This document shows, one piece after another, positions 26,209 through 35,358 of a stretch of DNA of 64,000 bases. Each line of letters opens with the position of its first letter. Within the stretch, counting starts at the first letter, position 1. A program made the translations under genes and the position numbers. Source of the DNA: CAZNYN01 sp964577295. GTDB lineage: Bacteria; Synergistota; Synergistia; Synergistales; Synergistaceae. A model generated the notes under the pieces. That model was not told the origin of the DNA. It saw only the letters and a list, made by a program, of their open reading frames with translations, and ran no database searches. The stretch lies in assembly GCA_964577295.1 (NCBI GenBank), contig CAZNYN010000002.1:41461-105460 (forward strand), written 5' to 3'.

Positions 26209-27174
26209 TTATCCCCCTATCCCGGACATATGAAGCTGTCCGGTCCTTATATCATTCCAGCATCTGGGCTTAGTCTTGATGCTTTCCAAAATTTTGTCTT
26301 TAAGAAGTTCTATGTCATTTTCAGCTATTACAGGTCTTATGTTAATTTCATCTGGGCTGAAGAGGCAAGTCCTAAGTCCGCCCGAAGCTGATACTCTCAG
26401 TCTGTTGCAGTTTTTACAGAAATGGTTCGACACTGCGGTTATAATGCCTATGGTCTCTCCGCTTACATCATTGTAATAATATTGAGCGGGGCCGTCTTCC
26501 GAAGTTTTACGATTCATGAGTTGCCAGCTATCGCCGTTTGGCAGCATTTTCAATATTTCCTCTCCGCTGATAAAATCCTTTTTATCCCACACGGAATCCT
26601 CCAGAGGCATAAATTCTATAAGCCTGAGCATAAGTCCCTCTCTTTTTGAAAAGGCCAAAAGATCTCTTATTTCGCCGTCATTAAAATTTTTTATCAGGAC
26701 AGCGTTAAGTTTGAGATTTTTTATCCCTGCTTTGGCAGCGGCTCTTATTCCGGAGATTACGGACTGCAAATCTCCTATCCGCGTCACGGAAGCGAATTTT
26801 TGGGGGTCAAGAGTGTCAAGGCTGATGTTAAGAGAGTGTATGCCTATCTCCGCCAACCTTTTAGAATGTTCCCCAAGCAGAGAAGCATTTGTAGTCAGAG
26901 CAATTTTCATATCAGGATACTTAATTTTCAAAGATGCGAGAAAATCTATGATGCCCTTTCTTACAAGTGGCTCACCGCCCGTAAATCTAAACTTCCTCAC
27001 CCCAAGCTGCCAAAATGCGTCACAGAGAAATCCTATTTCCTCATATCTTAAAATATCTTTGTGATCCATGCACTTAACACCGTCGGCAGGCATGCAGTAT
27101 GTACAGCGAAAATTGCACCTGTCCGTCACGGAAATGCGGACATAATTCAGATGTCTGCCGTAGTCATCAATCAT
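26209..27174 (-). CDS. moaA: GTP 3',8-cyclase MoaA
   Basis: Radical-SAM enzyme that starts molybdenum-cofactor synthesis from GTP. The SAM cluster motif CNFRCTYCMPADG (cysteines about C18, C22, C25) sits right after SVTDR; FTGGEPLVRKG follows. A second cluster is bound by the C-terminal CKNCNRLRVSASGGLRTCLF. The ATG at 27174 shares TAATG with the stop of the preceding gene; an in-frame ATG at 27183 is an alternative. 321 residues. Lacks nothing obvious. Confidence 0.96.
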   Translation of the reverse strand: MIDDYGRHLNYVRISVTDRCNFRCTYCMPADGVKCMDHKDILRYEEIGFLCDAFWQLGVRKFRFTGGEPLVRKGIIDFLASLKIKYPDMKIALTTNASLLGEHSKRLAEIGIHSLNISLDTLDPQKFASVTRIGDLQSVISGIRAAAKAGIKNLKLNAVLIKNFNDGEIRDLLAFSKREGLMLRLIEFMPLEDSVWDKKDFISGEEILKMLPNGDSWQLMNRKTSEDGPAQYYYNDVSGETIGIITAVSNHFCKNCNRLRVSASGGLRTCLFSPDEINIRPVIAENDIELLKDKILESIKTKPRCWNDIRTGQLHMSGIGG

Positions 27175-29084
27175 TATGGCCATCTGTAGCCACCCATCGC
27201 TTCCACGCTTTCTCTCCACTTAACGTCGTTTATACTGTCAAGGAGCGCCTTTATGCCTATGTGATCCATATATTCCTCGGGAATTACAAGTTCGTACGGC
27301 TCTTCCGCCAACGGTATAAAATCAAGCCCCAAAGCATCCGCGGCGGATTTTATTCCCAGTGTGGCATCTGCCAATCCAGTATATACCCTGTTCGCCGCTT
27401 CCATGTGAGTAGTACACTGCTGTGTGTAGCCTTTTATGTCAGACGGACTTTTTCCGTTTTGTTTCAGTAGGTGGTCGAAAAGAACTCTTGTTCCTGCCCC
27501 GGGCTGCCTGTTAGAGAAAACAAAGTCGCCGTCGCAAAGAGCCTTGAAGTCTGTTATTTTTTTCGGATTGCCGGCTGCGACTATTATTCCCTGCATTCTG
27601 TAAAAGACATGAATTCTTATCCATTTTCTGCCGCAGGAAAATCTTTCGATAAAGCTGTCGTTATAAGTCCCGTCGGTCTCGTCAAGCAGATGTGCCGCGG
27701 CCAAATGGCACTCTCCCCTGCTTAATGCGGCAAGTCCGCCCATACTTCCTACCGCGCGTGCCGTAAAATCTCCGCCTCTTTTTCTTATAGGCGTGACCAG
27801 AAGCTGTATCGCAGGGTCGTCAGAACCTTGGAAGAGCACTCTCTTTTCCAAATCTATCTTTTTTGTCATAAAGACCGGGATATCAGTACCCTTTTCACAC
27901 TCCAAAGCCTGCTGCGGCAGCAGAGCGATACCATCGGATTCGGCGAGAGCCCAAAGGACACTCGCACCCGAAGTCAATGCCCACGAGTATAGAGTTTCTC
28001 CTACCAGGGCAGTTTTAACTCTCAGCCATTCTAGAATACCTGCAGGTGATGTATGAGAAACCAGCAGTTTTGTATTCCATGTCTCGCTGCTGCCTATGGC
28101 ATTTTGAATGGAATCAGGGTAAACTTCTTTGTTCGATAAGATATTAAGGAGCGGATACACAATGCTCCACAAAACAACAGTTGTGGACATGGGAAAACCG
28201 GGAAGGCATATCACGGGCCTGCCGTTAATCTCCGCAGCCATAGCAGGACGGCCCGGCTTCATTCTGAGCCAGCGGAAAAGCACCGAACCGAGATTTTCGA
28301 ATACTTCAAGTGTGTGGTCTCGTCTGCCTTTTGCGGAACCTGCTCCCACAAGCACGAGATCGTATTCATCGGCGGCAGCGCGTACATGTTCGCTTAAGAT
28401 ATCGGCATTGTCGGGAAGAATGGGAGAAATATCAATATCATAGCCCCAACTTTTAAATGAAGCCTCTATAAACAGAGAGTTGCTTTCCGCGACGGTTCCC
28501 GCCTTCGGAGACGAATCGGAAAGCCACCTATCCTTTGATATTATTTCATCTCCTGTCGGGATAAAGAGCGTTTTAGGTTTCTTATAAACAGGAACCTCAT
28601 CTATGCCGGCGCAGAGAAAGAGTGATATGAGAGCGGGGGTCACAATATCTCCCTCTCTCGCTATAATCTGTCCTGCCATGACATCTTCTCCCAAGGGGCG
28701 AACATTGGCAGAGTTTGTCAGTGTTTTGCATATCAAAAGGTCGTCTCCGTCAAGGGACGAATCCTCAACCATGAGGACGGCATTGCTCCATGAGGGAATA
28801 TCCGAACCGGTATTGACCCATGAATATTTTTCGGATGCTGCTCTTCTCGGAGTAGCGGGGGTTGCTCCGATTGTATCGGAAGCGTCAAGAGCGTAGCCGT
28901 CGACAGCCGAAGCCGCATAGTGGGGCACATTGCGCCCTGCTGTTATGTCACGGGCAAGCACAAGCCCCAAAGAGCGCGATATTTTCACCGCACATATATT
29001 TTGTTTTGCCGATTGCGCAAAAGCTGAAAGCATTATGCTCTGCGCCTCTTCAAGAGAAATATGTTCCGGATATTTTACTGCCAT
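27174..29084 (-). CDS. MoeA fused to a periplasmic-binding-protein-like domain
   Basis: Molybdenum-insertion protein with two parts. Residues ~1-405 are MoeA-like: AVDGYALDA, IPTGDEI, GAGSAKGRRDHT and ICLPGFPMSTTVVLWS are visible. Residues ~425-630 form a binding-protein-like domain (FSNRQPGAGTRVLFDHLL, GYTQQCTTHMEAANRVY, ALGLDFIPLAEEPYELVIP). The latter domain is related to the substrate-binding part of ModE/LysR-like regulators and probably binds molybdate or a cofactor intermediate. ATG 29084 follows GGAGG at seven bases and overlaps the preceding moeA by 10 bases. A known but uncommon architecture. Confidence 0.88.
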   Translation of the reverse strand: MAVKYPEHISLEEAQSIMLSAFAQSAKQNICAVKISRSLGLVLARDITAGRNVPHYAASAVDGYALDASDTIGATPATPRRAASEKYSWVNTGSDIPSWSNAVLMVEDSSLDGDDLLICKTLTNSANVRPLGEDVMAGQIIAREGDIVTPALISLFLCAGIDEVPVYKKPKTLFIPTGDEIISKDRWLSDSSPKAGTVAESNSLFIEASFKSWGYDIDISPILPDNADILSEHVRAAADEYDLVLVGAGSAKGRRDHTLEVFENLGSVLFRWLRMKPGRPAMAAEINGRPVICLPGFPMSTTVVLWSIVYPLLNILSNKEVYPDSIQNAIGSSETWNTKLLVSHTSPAGILEWLRVKTALVGETLYSWALTSGASVLWALAESDGIALLPQQALECEKGTDIPVFMTKKIDLEKRVLFQGSDDPAIQLLVTPIRKRGGDFTARAVGSMGGLAALSRGECHLAAAHLLDETDGTYNDSFIERFSCGRKWIRIHVFYRMQGIIVAAGNPKKITDFKALCDGDFVFSNRQPGAGTRVLFDHLLKQNGKSPSDIKGYTQQCTTHMEAANRVYTGLADATLGIKSAADALGLDFIPLAEEPYELVIPEEYMDHIGIKALLDSINDVKWRESVEAMGGYRWP

Positions 29085-30313
29085 AACCACACCTCCGCCG
29101 TTTCTCCGCTTCTTATTGTTTCTTTGTCGCTTGGTATGCGAATAAGTCCGTCAGAACCTGAAAATACAGAAATATAGCCTGATTTTGCCATGAGCGGCTC
29201 CACTGTGCCGCCCTGCGAAAGTTTGCAGGGAATGAATTCCTCCGGCCCTGTTCTCGCCGTAATATCTTTTGTAACTGGAAGGTGCATCTTTCGGAATAAG
29301 AGAGAATCATCTCCGCCTATCAGCTTCATGAGAAGAGGAAGCAAAACCGTAAAACCTACGGTGAGGCAGGAAAGAGGATGGCCCGGCAGAGAAATGACAA
29401 GTTTTTTTGAATCTCCGCACCCTGCTATCAGAGTCGGCTTTCCGGGGACAATGTTTATCCCCCTTATAATAAGTCCCGGCTGCGGCAGGCTTTCAAGAAC
29501 GGATGAACAGTGATCTCTCACACCTACGGAGGAGCCGCCGCTCAATATAAGGACATCGCAGCCCGCCAACTCTTCTTTAACCTTTTTCTCAAATATCTCT
29601 TTATCATCGCAGAGGATGCCTTTGTACTCGGGCTGAAATCCAAAACGTTTTAACAATGAAAGTACAGACCAGCCGTTTACGTCTCTGATTTTGCCTGGCG
29701 GCAATGTCTCGGTTTCCGCAGGGACAATCTCATCTCCTGTGCTGATGATACTTATCTTTAAATCTACAACGGGCACATCATTTATTCCGAGGGCGGCAAG
29801 CAGGCTGATAGAACGAAAATCTATAATTTCGCCGCAGTGCAGTACATTTGCGCCTGATGCAAACTCCTCGCCAGCCCTTATAATATTTTCTCCGGCCTGA
29901 ACGCTTCTGCGAACCTCGACCCAATCTGCTGTCAGAGAAGTATCTTCTGTCATGACGACAGCATCAGCACCTTCGGGCAGCAAGCCCCCGGTAGGGATAG
30001 AAAACGCTTCGCCGAAAGAGACAGATTTGGCAGGGACCTCTCCCATTAAGATTTCCCCCGTCTTTCTGAGAAATGACGGAGTTCCTTCCGTTGCCGCCAC
30101 GACATCTGTTCCCGCAACGGCATAGCCGTCCCGCAAACTTCTGGTGTATGGAGGATACGGTTCGTCTGCCGCTATATCTTTTGATATTATCCTGCCGAAA
30201 GAATCATTGATATTCAAATATTTTTCCCTTGTTGCCCATGGGAATGAAAGTGCTTCTGAAACAAGGTCAATAGCCTGAGACCTCGGAGTAACTTCTTTTA
30301 CAAAGCCGGCCAT
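29075..30313 (-). CDS. moeA: Molybdopterin molybdenumtransferase MoeA
   Basis: Inserts molybdenum (or tungsten) into adenylylated molybdopterin. The 412-residue protein shows the MoeA order of domains: LRDGYAVAG, TGDEIVPAE, LSGGSSVGVRDH and LISLPGHPLSC-like core (KKLVISLPGHPLSCLTVGF), then the C-terminal barrel. Second of two MoeA-like genes in a row; bacteria that use both molybdenum and tungsten often have two. It starts 24 bases after the SPOR-domain gene. Substrate metal cannot be told from the sequence. Confidence 0.92.
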   Translation of the reverse strand: MAGFVKEVTPRSQAIDLVSEALSFPWATREKYLNINDSFGRIISKDIAADEPYPPYTRSLRDGYAVAGTDVVAATEGTPSFLRKTGEILMGEVPAKSVSFGEAFSIPTGGLLPEGADAVVMTEDTSLTADWVEVRRSVQAGENIIRAGEEFASGANVLHCGEIIDFRSISLLAALGINDVPVVDLKISIISTGDEIVPAETETLPPGKIRDVNGWSVLSLLKRFGFQPEYKGILCDDKEIFEKKVKEELAGCDVLILSGGSSVGVRDHCSSVLESLPQPGLIIRGINIVPGKPTLIAGCGDSKKLVISLPGHPLSCLTVGFTVLLPLLMKLIGGDDSLLFRKMHLPVTKDITARTGPEEFIPCKLSQGGTVEPLMAKSGYISVFSGSDGLIRIPSDKETIRSGETAEVWLWQ

Positions 30314-30337
30314 TCTCTCATCGACCTTTCTTTACTT

Positions 30338-31042
30338 TTATTTTGAAGGTTCAGACGAGACAACATAGACAGGATAGCCTTTTTCGATAAGTACGGATGA
30401 AATTTTTTCCGCCTCTGTCTTTTTTGCCGAACCTTTTACTCTGACCTTATAAAACGGCGCGTTATTATGAGTGGAATCAAGAATATAGACTTTAAAACCT
30501 TCCGAAACTAATTTGTCGCGCAAGGCAGCGGCACTCTCTTTTGAAGAGAAGCCTCCCGTCTGGATATCCCATCTTGTTTCTACAGAAGCCGTTGTCTTTT
30601 TTTCCGGTTTAGCCGCATCCGTTTTTTTAGTATCCGGTGTCGTTGTTTCTTTAACTGTGCTTATTTTATTTTTTTCTGTCTTTTGCTGCTTGTTGTCCGT
30701 TGTCGGAGCAGCTTTATTCTCATCGTTTTTTTTCTTTATCGGGCTTGAATCTTTCTTCTGCGCTGTATCCGCCTTGGGAGGCTTAGGTGCTTGCGGAACA
30801 TCATCTTCAACATTCCCGATATTCTGCGTGAGATGCTCATCCTTTATTTCATCTATGCTTTCTATTTGGACGGCACTATTATGTTCACTGTAATAACTGC
30901 GCTCGTTGGAAGTTAAGAAGAAAAGTTTTGCGCTGAAAAAAAGCAGAGCAACAGCCATAATCGCCGTAAGCGGAAGTATAAAACGCCCAAATACGGTCAT
31001 CGGTCTCTTTGCTTTTGCAGCCCTGTGATTCCTCTTAAGCAT
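30338..31042 (-). CDS. SPOR-domain membrane protein
   Basis: Single-pass membrane protein with a basic N-terminus, one helix (about 22-45), a long low-complexity K/T/P/D-rich stretch (about 80-155) and a C-terminal SPOR domain (about 158-232) with WDIQTGGFSSKESAAALRDKL and VRVKGSAKKTEAEKI. SPOR domains bind denuded glycan strands at the septum, so a division role like FtsN is likely; its place right after the ftsZ-radical-SAM genes fits this. The sequence is not conserved enough to name it FtsN. Confidence 0.82.
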   Translation of the reverse strand: MLKRNHRAAKAKRPMTVFGRFILPLTAIMAVALLFFSAKLFFLTSNERSYYSEHNSAVQIESIDEIKDEHLTQNIGNVEDDVPQAPKPPKADTAQKKDSSPIKKKNDENKAAPTTDNKQQKTEKNKISTVKETTTPDTKKTDAAKPEKKTTASVETRWDIQTGGFSSKESAAALRDKLVSEGFKVYILDSTHNNAPFYKVRVKGSAKKTEAEKISSVLIEKGYPVYVVSSEPSK

Positions 31043-31052
31043 CTCTCTCTCC

Positions 31053-32558
31053 TTATTTGTCGGGGAATAAATTTTTTAAATCAAAAAGCGTTTTCTCTCT
31101 GCTGCTCCTATTGTTTTTTAAGTAGTCAGAGATTGAAGGTGCCAAAGCGATATCCAAACTGTCTTTATAGCCAAACCACGCAAGGTTATACTCTGTGTCA
31201 GCTTCTTTAGGGCTTGTGAGCCTAAGCTGCGGGGTCTTTTTCTTTATTGCCCGCACTGCTGATGAAAGTATATTATACTTTTTCCTAATTTGGGGTATTC
31301 CTGCAAAAGATTCATTTTCCCAAGGAGTTCCCGGCTTCGGAATGAACGGGGTAACTGACAATATTATATTTTGGGCAGTTTTTTCTATTATATTTGCTGC
31401 CAAATCAGCTATTGCCAATATATCTTCCTCTGTTTCTCCCGGAAGTCCTATCATAAAATATAATTTTGCTTGGTCCACGCCTTTTGATTTCGCCATAATA
31501 AGTTTTTCTATTATTAAATCGTTGGTAAATTTTTTGCCGCACGAAAATCTCAAAGCATCACTGCCGCTTTCCGGGGCTACAGTAATGCTGTGTCTTCCGC
31601 CCGATGTGAGCGTATCCACCATTCGGTCGGTAAGTCTGTCGAGCCTGAGAGACGCAAAGGATACGCCTATTTCTTTTGACTTCATGTAATCAAGAAGCAG
31701 TTCGATATCAGGATAATCTCCGGCTTCGGGTGTCACAAGACCTATTTGCTTAATCTCTGTCGACTCCAGAATTCTATCAAGCCCGGGTTTTATCATGTCA
31801 AACTTTCTGTAGCGCATCTTTCCGAAAGAACCGGGAAGAGTGCAGTAACTGCAGGAACGGGCGCAACCTCTTTGCAGTTCAGCCAGCAAAGTGTTGCCGA
31901 AAGCGCCTCTCGGAGTTACCCATGAGCTGTACATGGGATATGTATCGTCAATGGGTATGCTCCTGCCAAGCCTTCTGGCTTCTACGTTTCTATCGCTCAA
32001 ATGAAGCGGAGGTACAAGAATATATTCATTTTCCGCAAGCTGCCGCCACAGCTTTCTTCTGTCACCGCATGAGATATACACCCTCATGCATTCGACAATG
32101 TACGGCAGAATATCGACGGCATCGCCAAGCACGATAAAGTCACATATGCCAGACACCAAAAGCGGATTTATGTAGCTGATTGCTCCGCCGATTCCCAGTA
32201 CGGGATAAGAGTTCTTCTCCCTTTCATAAGGAGAAAGAGGGATGTTAGCGCCTTTGAGCCACTCACACAGGGTGACAAAGCCGCCTTCGTAAGAAATTCC
32301 CGCAGTAATTATGGGAAAGCGTTCAAGCATTGTGTCTGAATCTACAGACCTGTAACTTATAGGAGAGCTGAAAAAACGTTCTACAGCCACCCCGTTTTCC
32401 TTTAACAATCTATATATGTAATGTATGCCAAGGTTTGCAGCCCCGATGGAATAGTCGGCAGGATAAAAGAGCGCCCAAGGAAGATCTCCCCCCCTGGGCA
32501 GTTCTAATGTCCATATTTCATCGGTGCGATAGTCATTCCAGCTTTGCCACGCACCCAT
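31053..32558 (-). CDS. Radical-SAM protein of unknown function
   Basis: 501-residue radical-SAM enzyme. The N-terminal half (about 25-200: FYPADYSIGAANLGIHYIYR, FPIITAGISYEGGFVTLCEW in part, VLGIGGAISYINPL, DFIVLGDAV) resembles the cobalamin-binding-like domain of the uncharacterised rSAM family. The 4Fe-4S motif RGCARSCSYC has cysteines C232, C236 and C239, followed by VTPEAGDYPD and YFMIGLPGETEEDI. The substrate is unknown; related proteins are proposed tRNA or protein modifiers. Lies 41 bases after ftsZ and 10 before the SPOR gene. A histidine for B12 axial ligation is not obvious. Confidence 0.82.
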   Translation of the reverse strand: MGAWQSWNDYRTDEIWTLELPRGGDLPWALFYPADYSIGAANLGIHYIYRLLKENGVAVERFFSSPISYRSVDSDTMLERFPIITAGISYEGGFVTLCEWLKGANIPLSPYEREKNSYPVLGIGGAISYINPLLVSGICDFIVLGDAVDILPYIVECMRVYISCGDRRKLWRQLAENEYILVPPLHLSDRNVEARRLGRSIPIDDTYPMYSSWVTPRGAFGNTLLAELQRGCARSCSYCTLPGSFGKMRYRKFDMIKPGLDRILESTEIKQIGLVTPEAGDYPDIELLLDYMKSKEIGVSFASLRLDRLTDRMVDTLTSGGRHSITVAPESGSDALRFSCGKKFTNDLIIEKLIMAKSKGVDQAKLYFMIGLPGETEEDILAIADLAANIIEKTAQNIILSVTPFIPKPGTPWENESFAGIPQIRKKYNILSSAVRAIKKKTPQLRLTSPKEADTEYNLAWFGYKDSLDIALAPSISDYLKNNRSSREKTLFDLKNLFPDK

Positions 32559-32599
32559 CCTTGCTTTCTTGTCCGAAGGAATTCTAACTTTGCTCAGGG

Positions 32600-33940
32600 T
32601 CAGTGCCTCTTTCTTAAAAACGCGGGAGCGTCATACTGATCCACGGGAGCACCGCTGAGTTTGAACAAATCCTCATCTGCCGATGTTTTGGCAGGCTGCT
32701 GAGGAGCGCTTTTTACCACGCTGGGCTCGTCATGTTTCTCTGTCTGGACAGGAGTAGAAATAATTACATCTGCAGAAGCACCCTCGTCTCTGTGAGAGGC
32801 AAAAACAGCTCCGCTAGCCTTTTGTTTTGGGCTCTGCTGTGCAGACATTTTTGACGCAGTATAGCTGTTTAAGTTTTTAACGGCGGAGATGTCCAGTTCT
32901 CTTGAAGGAGAAGTCTGTCTGAAATTGTGCGCCGATGCCGCCGGCTGAGGAGCAAGAGTATCCTCTATCTCATCAAATCCTGTGGCGATAACGGTTATCT
33001 GTATAGAATCTTCCATTTCGGGGTCATATACATGGCCCCAAATGATGAAGGCATTTTCGTCGGCAGCTTCGGTTATTATTCTTGTCGCTTCGTCAATTTC
33101 ATGTATGCCCACATTAGCGCCGCCTGTTATATTGAAAAGTATTCCTTTTGCTCCGCTCATCCTTGTGTCCATCAACGGGCTGTTTATGGCGTTGTAGGCG
33201 GCAGCTGCGGCTCTCTTCTCTCCGTAGCCCTCTCCTATGCCCATTATCGCGGTACCGGCATTTGACATAATGGTCTTGACGTCGGCAAAGTCGACATTTA
33301 CAAGGCCAGGACGGAGTATGAGATCCGTAACACCCTGGACAGCCTGATGAAGAACGCCGTCGGCCATCTTAAACGCATCGACAATAGAGGCTTTTTTATC
33401 TGTTACGCTCAATAATCTGTCGTTCGGAATAATAATCAAAGCATCAACTTTATCTTTGAGCTGTTTAACTCCGGCATTAGCCTGAGCTATTCTTCTGCGT
33501 CCTTCAAATGCAAATGGGAGGGTTACAACGGCTACGACAAGAGCCCCTGCCTCTCTGGCTATAGATGCGACAACGGGCGCAGCTCCTGTCCCTGTTCCGC
33601 CGCCCATACCTGCCGCAACAAAGACCATGTCCGCTCCGTCCACAATGGCACGTATTTCTTCGCGCGACTCCATCGCAGACTTGCACCCTATTTCAGGATC
33701 GGAGCCTGCGCCAAGGCCTTTGGTAAGTTCTTTTCCGAGAATTATTCGCGATGACGCTTCGGACAACTCAAGGTGCGCCATATCTGTGTTGGCCGCTATG
33801 AACTCAACGCCGCGAACTCCGCCGCGTATTATGTGATTGAGCGCATTATTGCCGGCACCGCCGACACCTACTACTTTTATAACTTCTCTAGTCGGATAAT
33901 TTGACTTATCCAGCTGGAATATTTCCGACATATCAGCCAT
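32600..33940 (-). CDS. ftsZ: Cell-division protein FtsZ
   Basis: Tubulin-like GTPase that forms the division ring. AGGAGG stands before the ATG. The tubulin signature GGGTGTG lies at 113-119 and the first loop GVGGAGNNALNHI near 25-37. Globular core to about residue 325, then a variable linker (P/S/Q-rich) and the conserved C-terminal tail DAPAFLRKRH, which binds FtsA. 446 residues, slightly long because of the linker. Follows ftsA by 33 bases; the last of the classical dcw genes. Confidence 0.98.
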   Translation of the reverse strand: MADMSEIFQLDKSNYPTREVIKVVGVGGAGNNALNHIIRGGVRGVEFIAANTDMAHLELSEASSRIILGKELTKGLGAGSDPEIGCKSAMESREEIRAIVDGADMVFVAAGMGGGTGTGAAPVVASIAREAGALVVAVVTLPFAFEGRRRIAQANAGVKQLKDKVDALIIIPNDRLLSVTDKKASIVDAFKMADGVLHQAVQGVTDLILRPGLVNVDFADVKTIMSNAGTAIMGIGEGYGEKRAAAAAYNAINSPLMDTRMSGAKGILFNITGGANVGIHEIDEATRIITEAADENAFIIWGHVYDPEMEDSIQITVIATGFDEIEDTLAPQPAASAHNFRQTSPSRELDISAVKNLNSYTASKMSAQQSPKQKASGAVFASHRDEGASADVIISTPVQTEKHDEPSVVKSAPQQPAKTSADEDLFKLSGAPVDQYDAPAFLRKRH

Positions 33941-33973
33941 TTTGTTTCCTCCTAAGTCAAAGGGGATTTATCT

Positions 33974-35320
33974 TTAAAACAGTTCGTTGATCAGCTTTTT
34001 CAGACCGCCGAAGGGATCGAAACCGCCGCCAGATTTTTTGTCCGAGCCGGGAATGGATATGACTTTTTCGGGAGCAGTCTGCCTCACATAACCGTCAGAC
34101 ATGCTCTTCATTATCAGAGGGTTATCCAGATAACGGAACGGGTCTCTTTCCTTCTCAAGCATGTATTTTATTATTCCCGCAGCGGAAGAGTACTCCGGTG
34201 TATTTCTGCCGGGAGGCATTCTGTTGGCATCAAGGGGGGCGGAAACTCTTGCTGACAAGTCCATTAAGTCAAGCATCAAGGCATCGATTCCATCCGTCTT
34301 GGATACACCGCCTGTAAGTATGATGCCGGCAGGAAGCATGGATACTCCTGCTGTTTTGATTTCGGGGCGGACAAGAACTTCACACAGTTCTTCTATTCTG
34401 CACCTTATAATTTCATGCAAATCAGTTTTGGATACGGAATAGTCTCTTCCGTTATAGTTAAAGTCGATGCTGTCATCGACATTTTCCGGTTCGACAAATA
34501 CAGATACTTCCTTTTTAAGCTCTTCCGCCTTGTTAAGCGGGAGCTTCAGCACACTGCCGACATCGTTTGTTATATGGTCTCCGCCGACCGTTATAAGCCC
34601 TAAATGCTTAGGTCTGCCGTCAGAGAAGACTGATACTGAAGTTGTTCCTCCTCCGATATCCATTACAACTGCTCCTGCGAGAGCCTCTTCGGGAGATAAA
34701 ACTCCAAGAGCGGCGGCAAGAGGCTTGATAACAAGTCCATTAACATCCAAACCGGCTTTGTCGACACAATTTAAGACATTTTGGATTGTAGCTGTCGGCA
34801 CGATAACAGACTGAAGCTGTATATCCAGTCTCATTGCCGTCATACCGAGAGGATCGTCAATACCGACCTGTCCGTCCAGAGAATATTCGACAGGTATGGT
34901 GTGAAGTATACTCTGGTTCGCAGGTATGGACACATCGGCCTGAGCTGCCTCGATTACCCGCTCAACGTCAAGCTGCATTACCGGTCGAGGCGTCCGTCCG
35001 AGGGAGACCATGCCTTTTGAGCGGATATTTGTGACTTCTCCTCCGCCGAATGATACTGTGACTTCCTTGATATCTTGTCCTACCATATTCTGGGCATCGC
35101 TGACAGCCTGCTTTACAGAACGCACAGCCTGATCCAGATTGACAATTAGGCCCTTCCTTATACCATTTGAAGGCGCCTGTCCCACACCGATTATCTGTGC
35201 CTCATCACCGTCATGTTCACGTTCGGCAACAACTACTGTGACTTTACTTGTGCCCAGATCCAGCCCGACAAGAAGCTCCGGTTCGATTTCTGCCATATAG
35301 CCTGAGGCTTTCTTAAACAA
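33974..35320 (-). CDS. ftsA: Cell-division protein FtsA
   Basis: Actin-like ATPase that ties FtsZ to the membrane. Starts at TTG 35320 with AGAGGGGG about nine bases upstream; an in-frame ATG at 35296 has no ribosome site. LLVGLDLGTSKVTVVVAE, GGGTTSVSVFSDG and GGVSKTDGIDALM give the phosphate and adenosine sites. The C-terminal FGGLKKLINELF (last 12 residues) is the amphipathic membrane-targeting helix. 448 residues. Confidence 0.97.
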   Translation of the reverse strand: MFKKASGYMAEIEPELLVGLDLGTSKVTVVVAEREHDGDEAQIIGVGQAPSNGIRKGLIVNLDQAVRSVKQAVSDAQNMVGQDIKEVTVSFGGGEVTNIRSKGMVSLGRTPRPVMQLDVERVIEAAQADVSIPANQSILHTIPVEYSLDGQVGIDDPLGMTAMRLDIQLQSVIVPTATIQNVLNCVDKAGLDVNGLVIKPLAAALGVLSPEEALAGAVVMDIGGGTTSVSVFSDGRPKHLGLITVGGDHITNDVGSVLKLPLNKAEELKKEVSVFVEPENVDDSIDFNYNGRDYSVSKTDLHEIIRCRIEELCEVLVRPEIKTAGVSMLPAGIILTGGVSKTDGIDALMLDLMDLSARVSAPLDANRMPPGRNTPEYSSAAGIIKYMLEKERDPFRYLDNPLIMKSMSDGYVRQTAPEKVISIPGSDKKSGGGFDPFGGLKKLINELF

Positions 35321-35358
35321 GTAAATAGCCCCCTCTTCTGATGAGATAATAACTCTAT

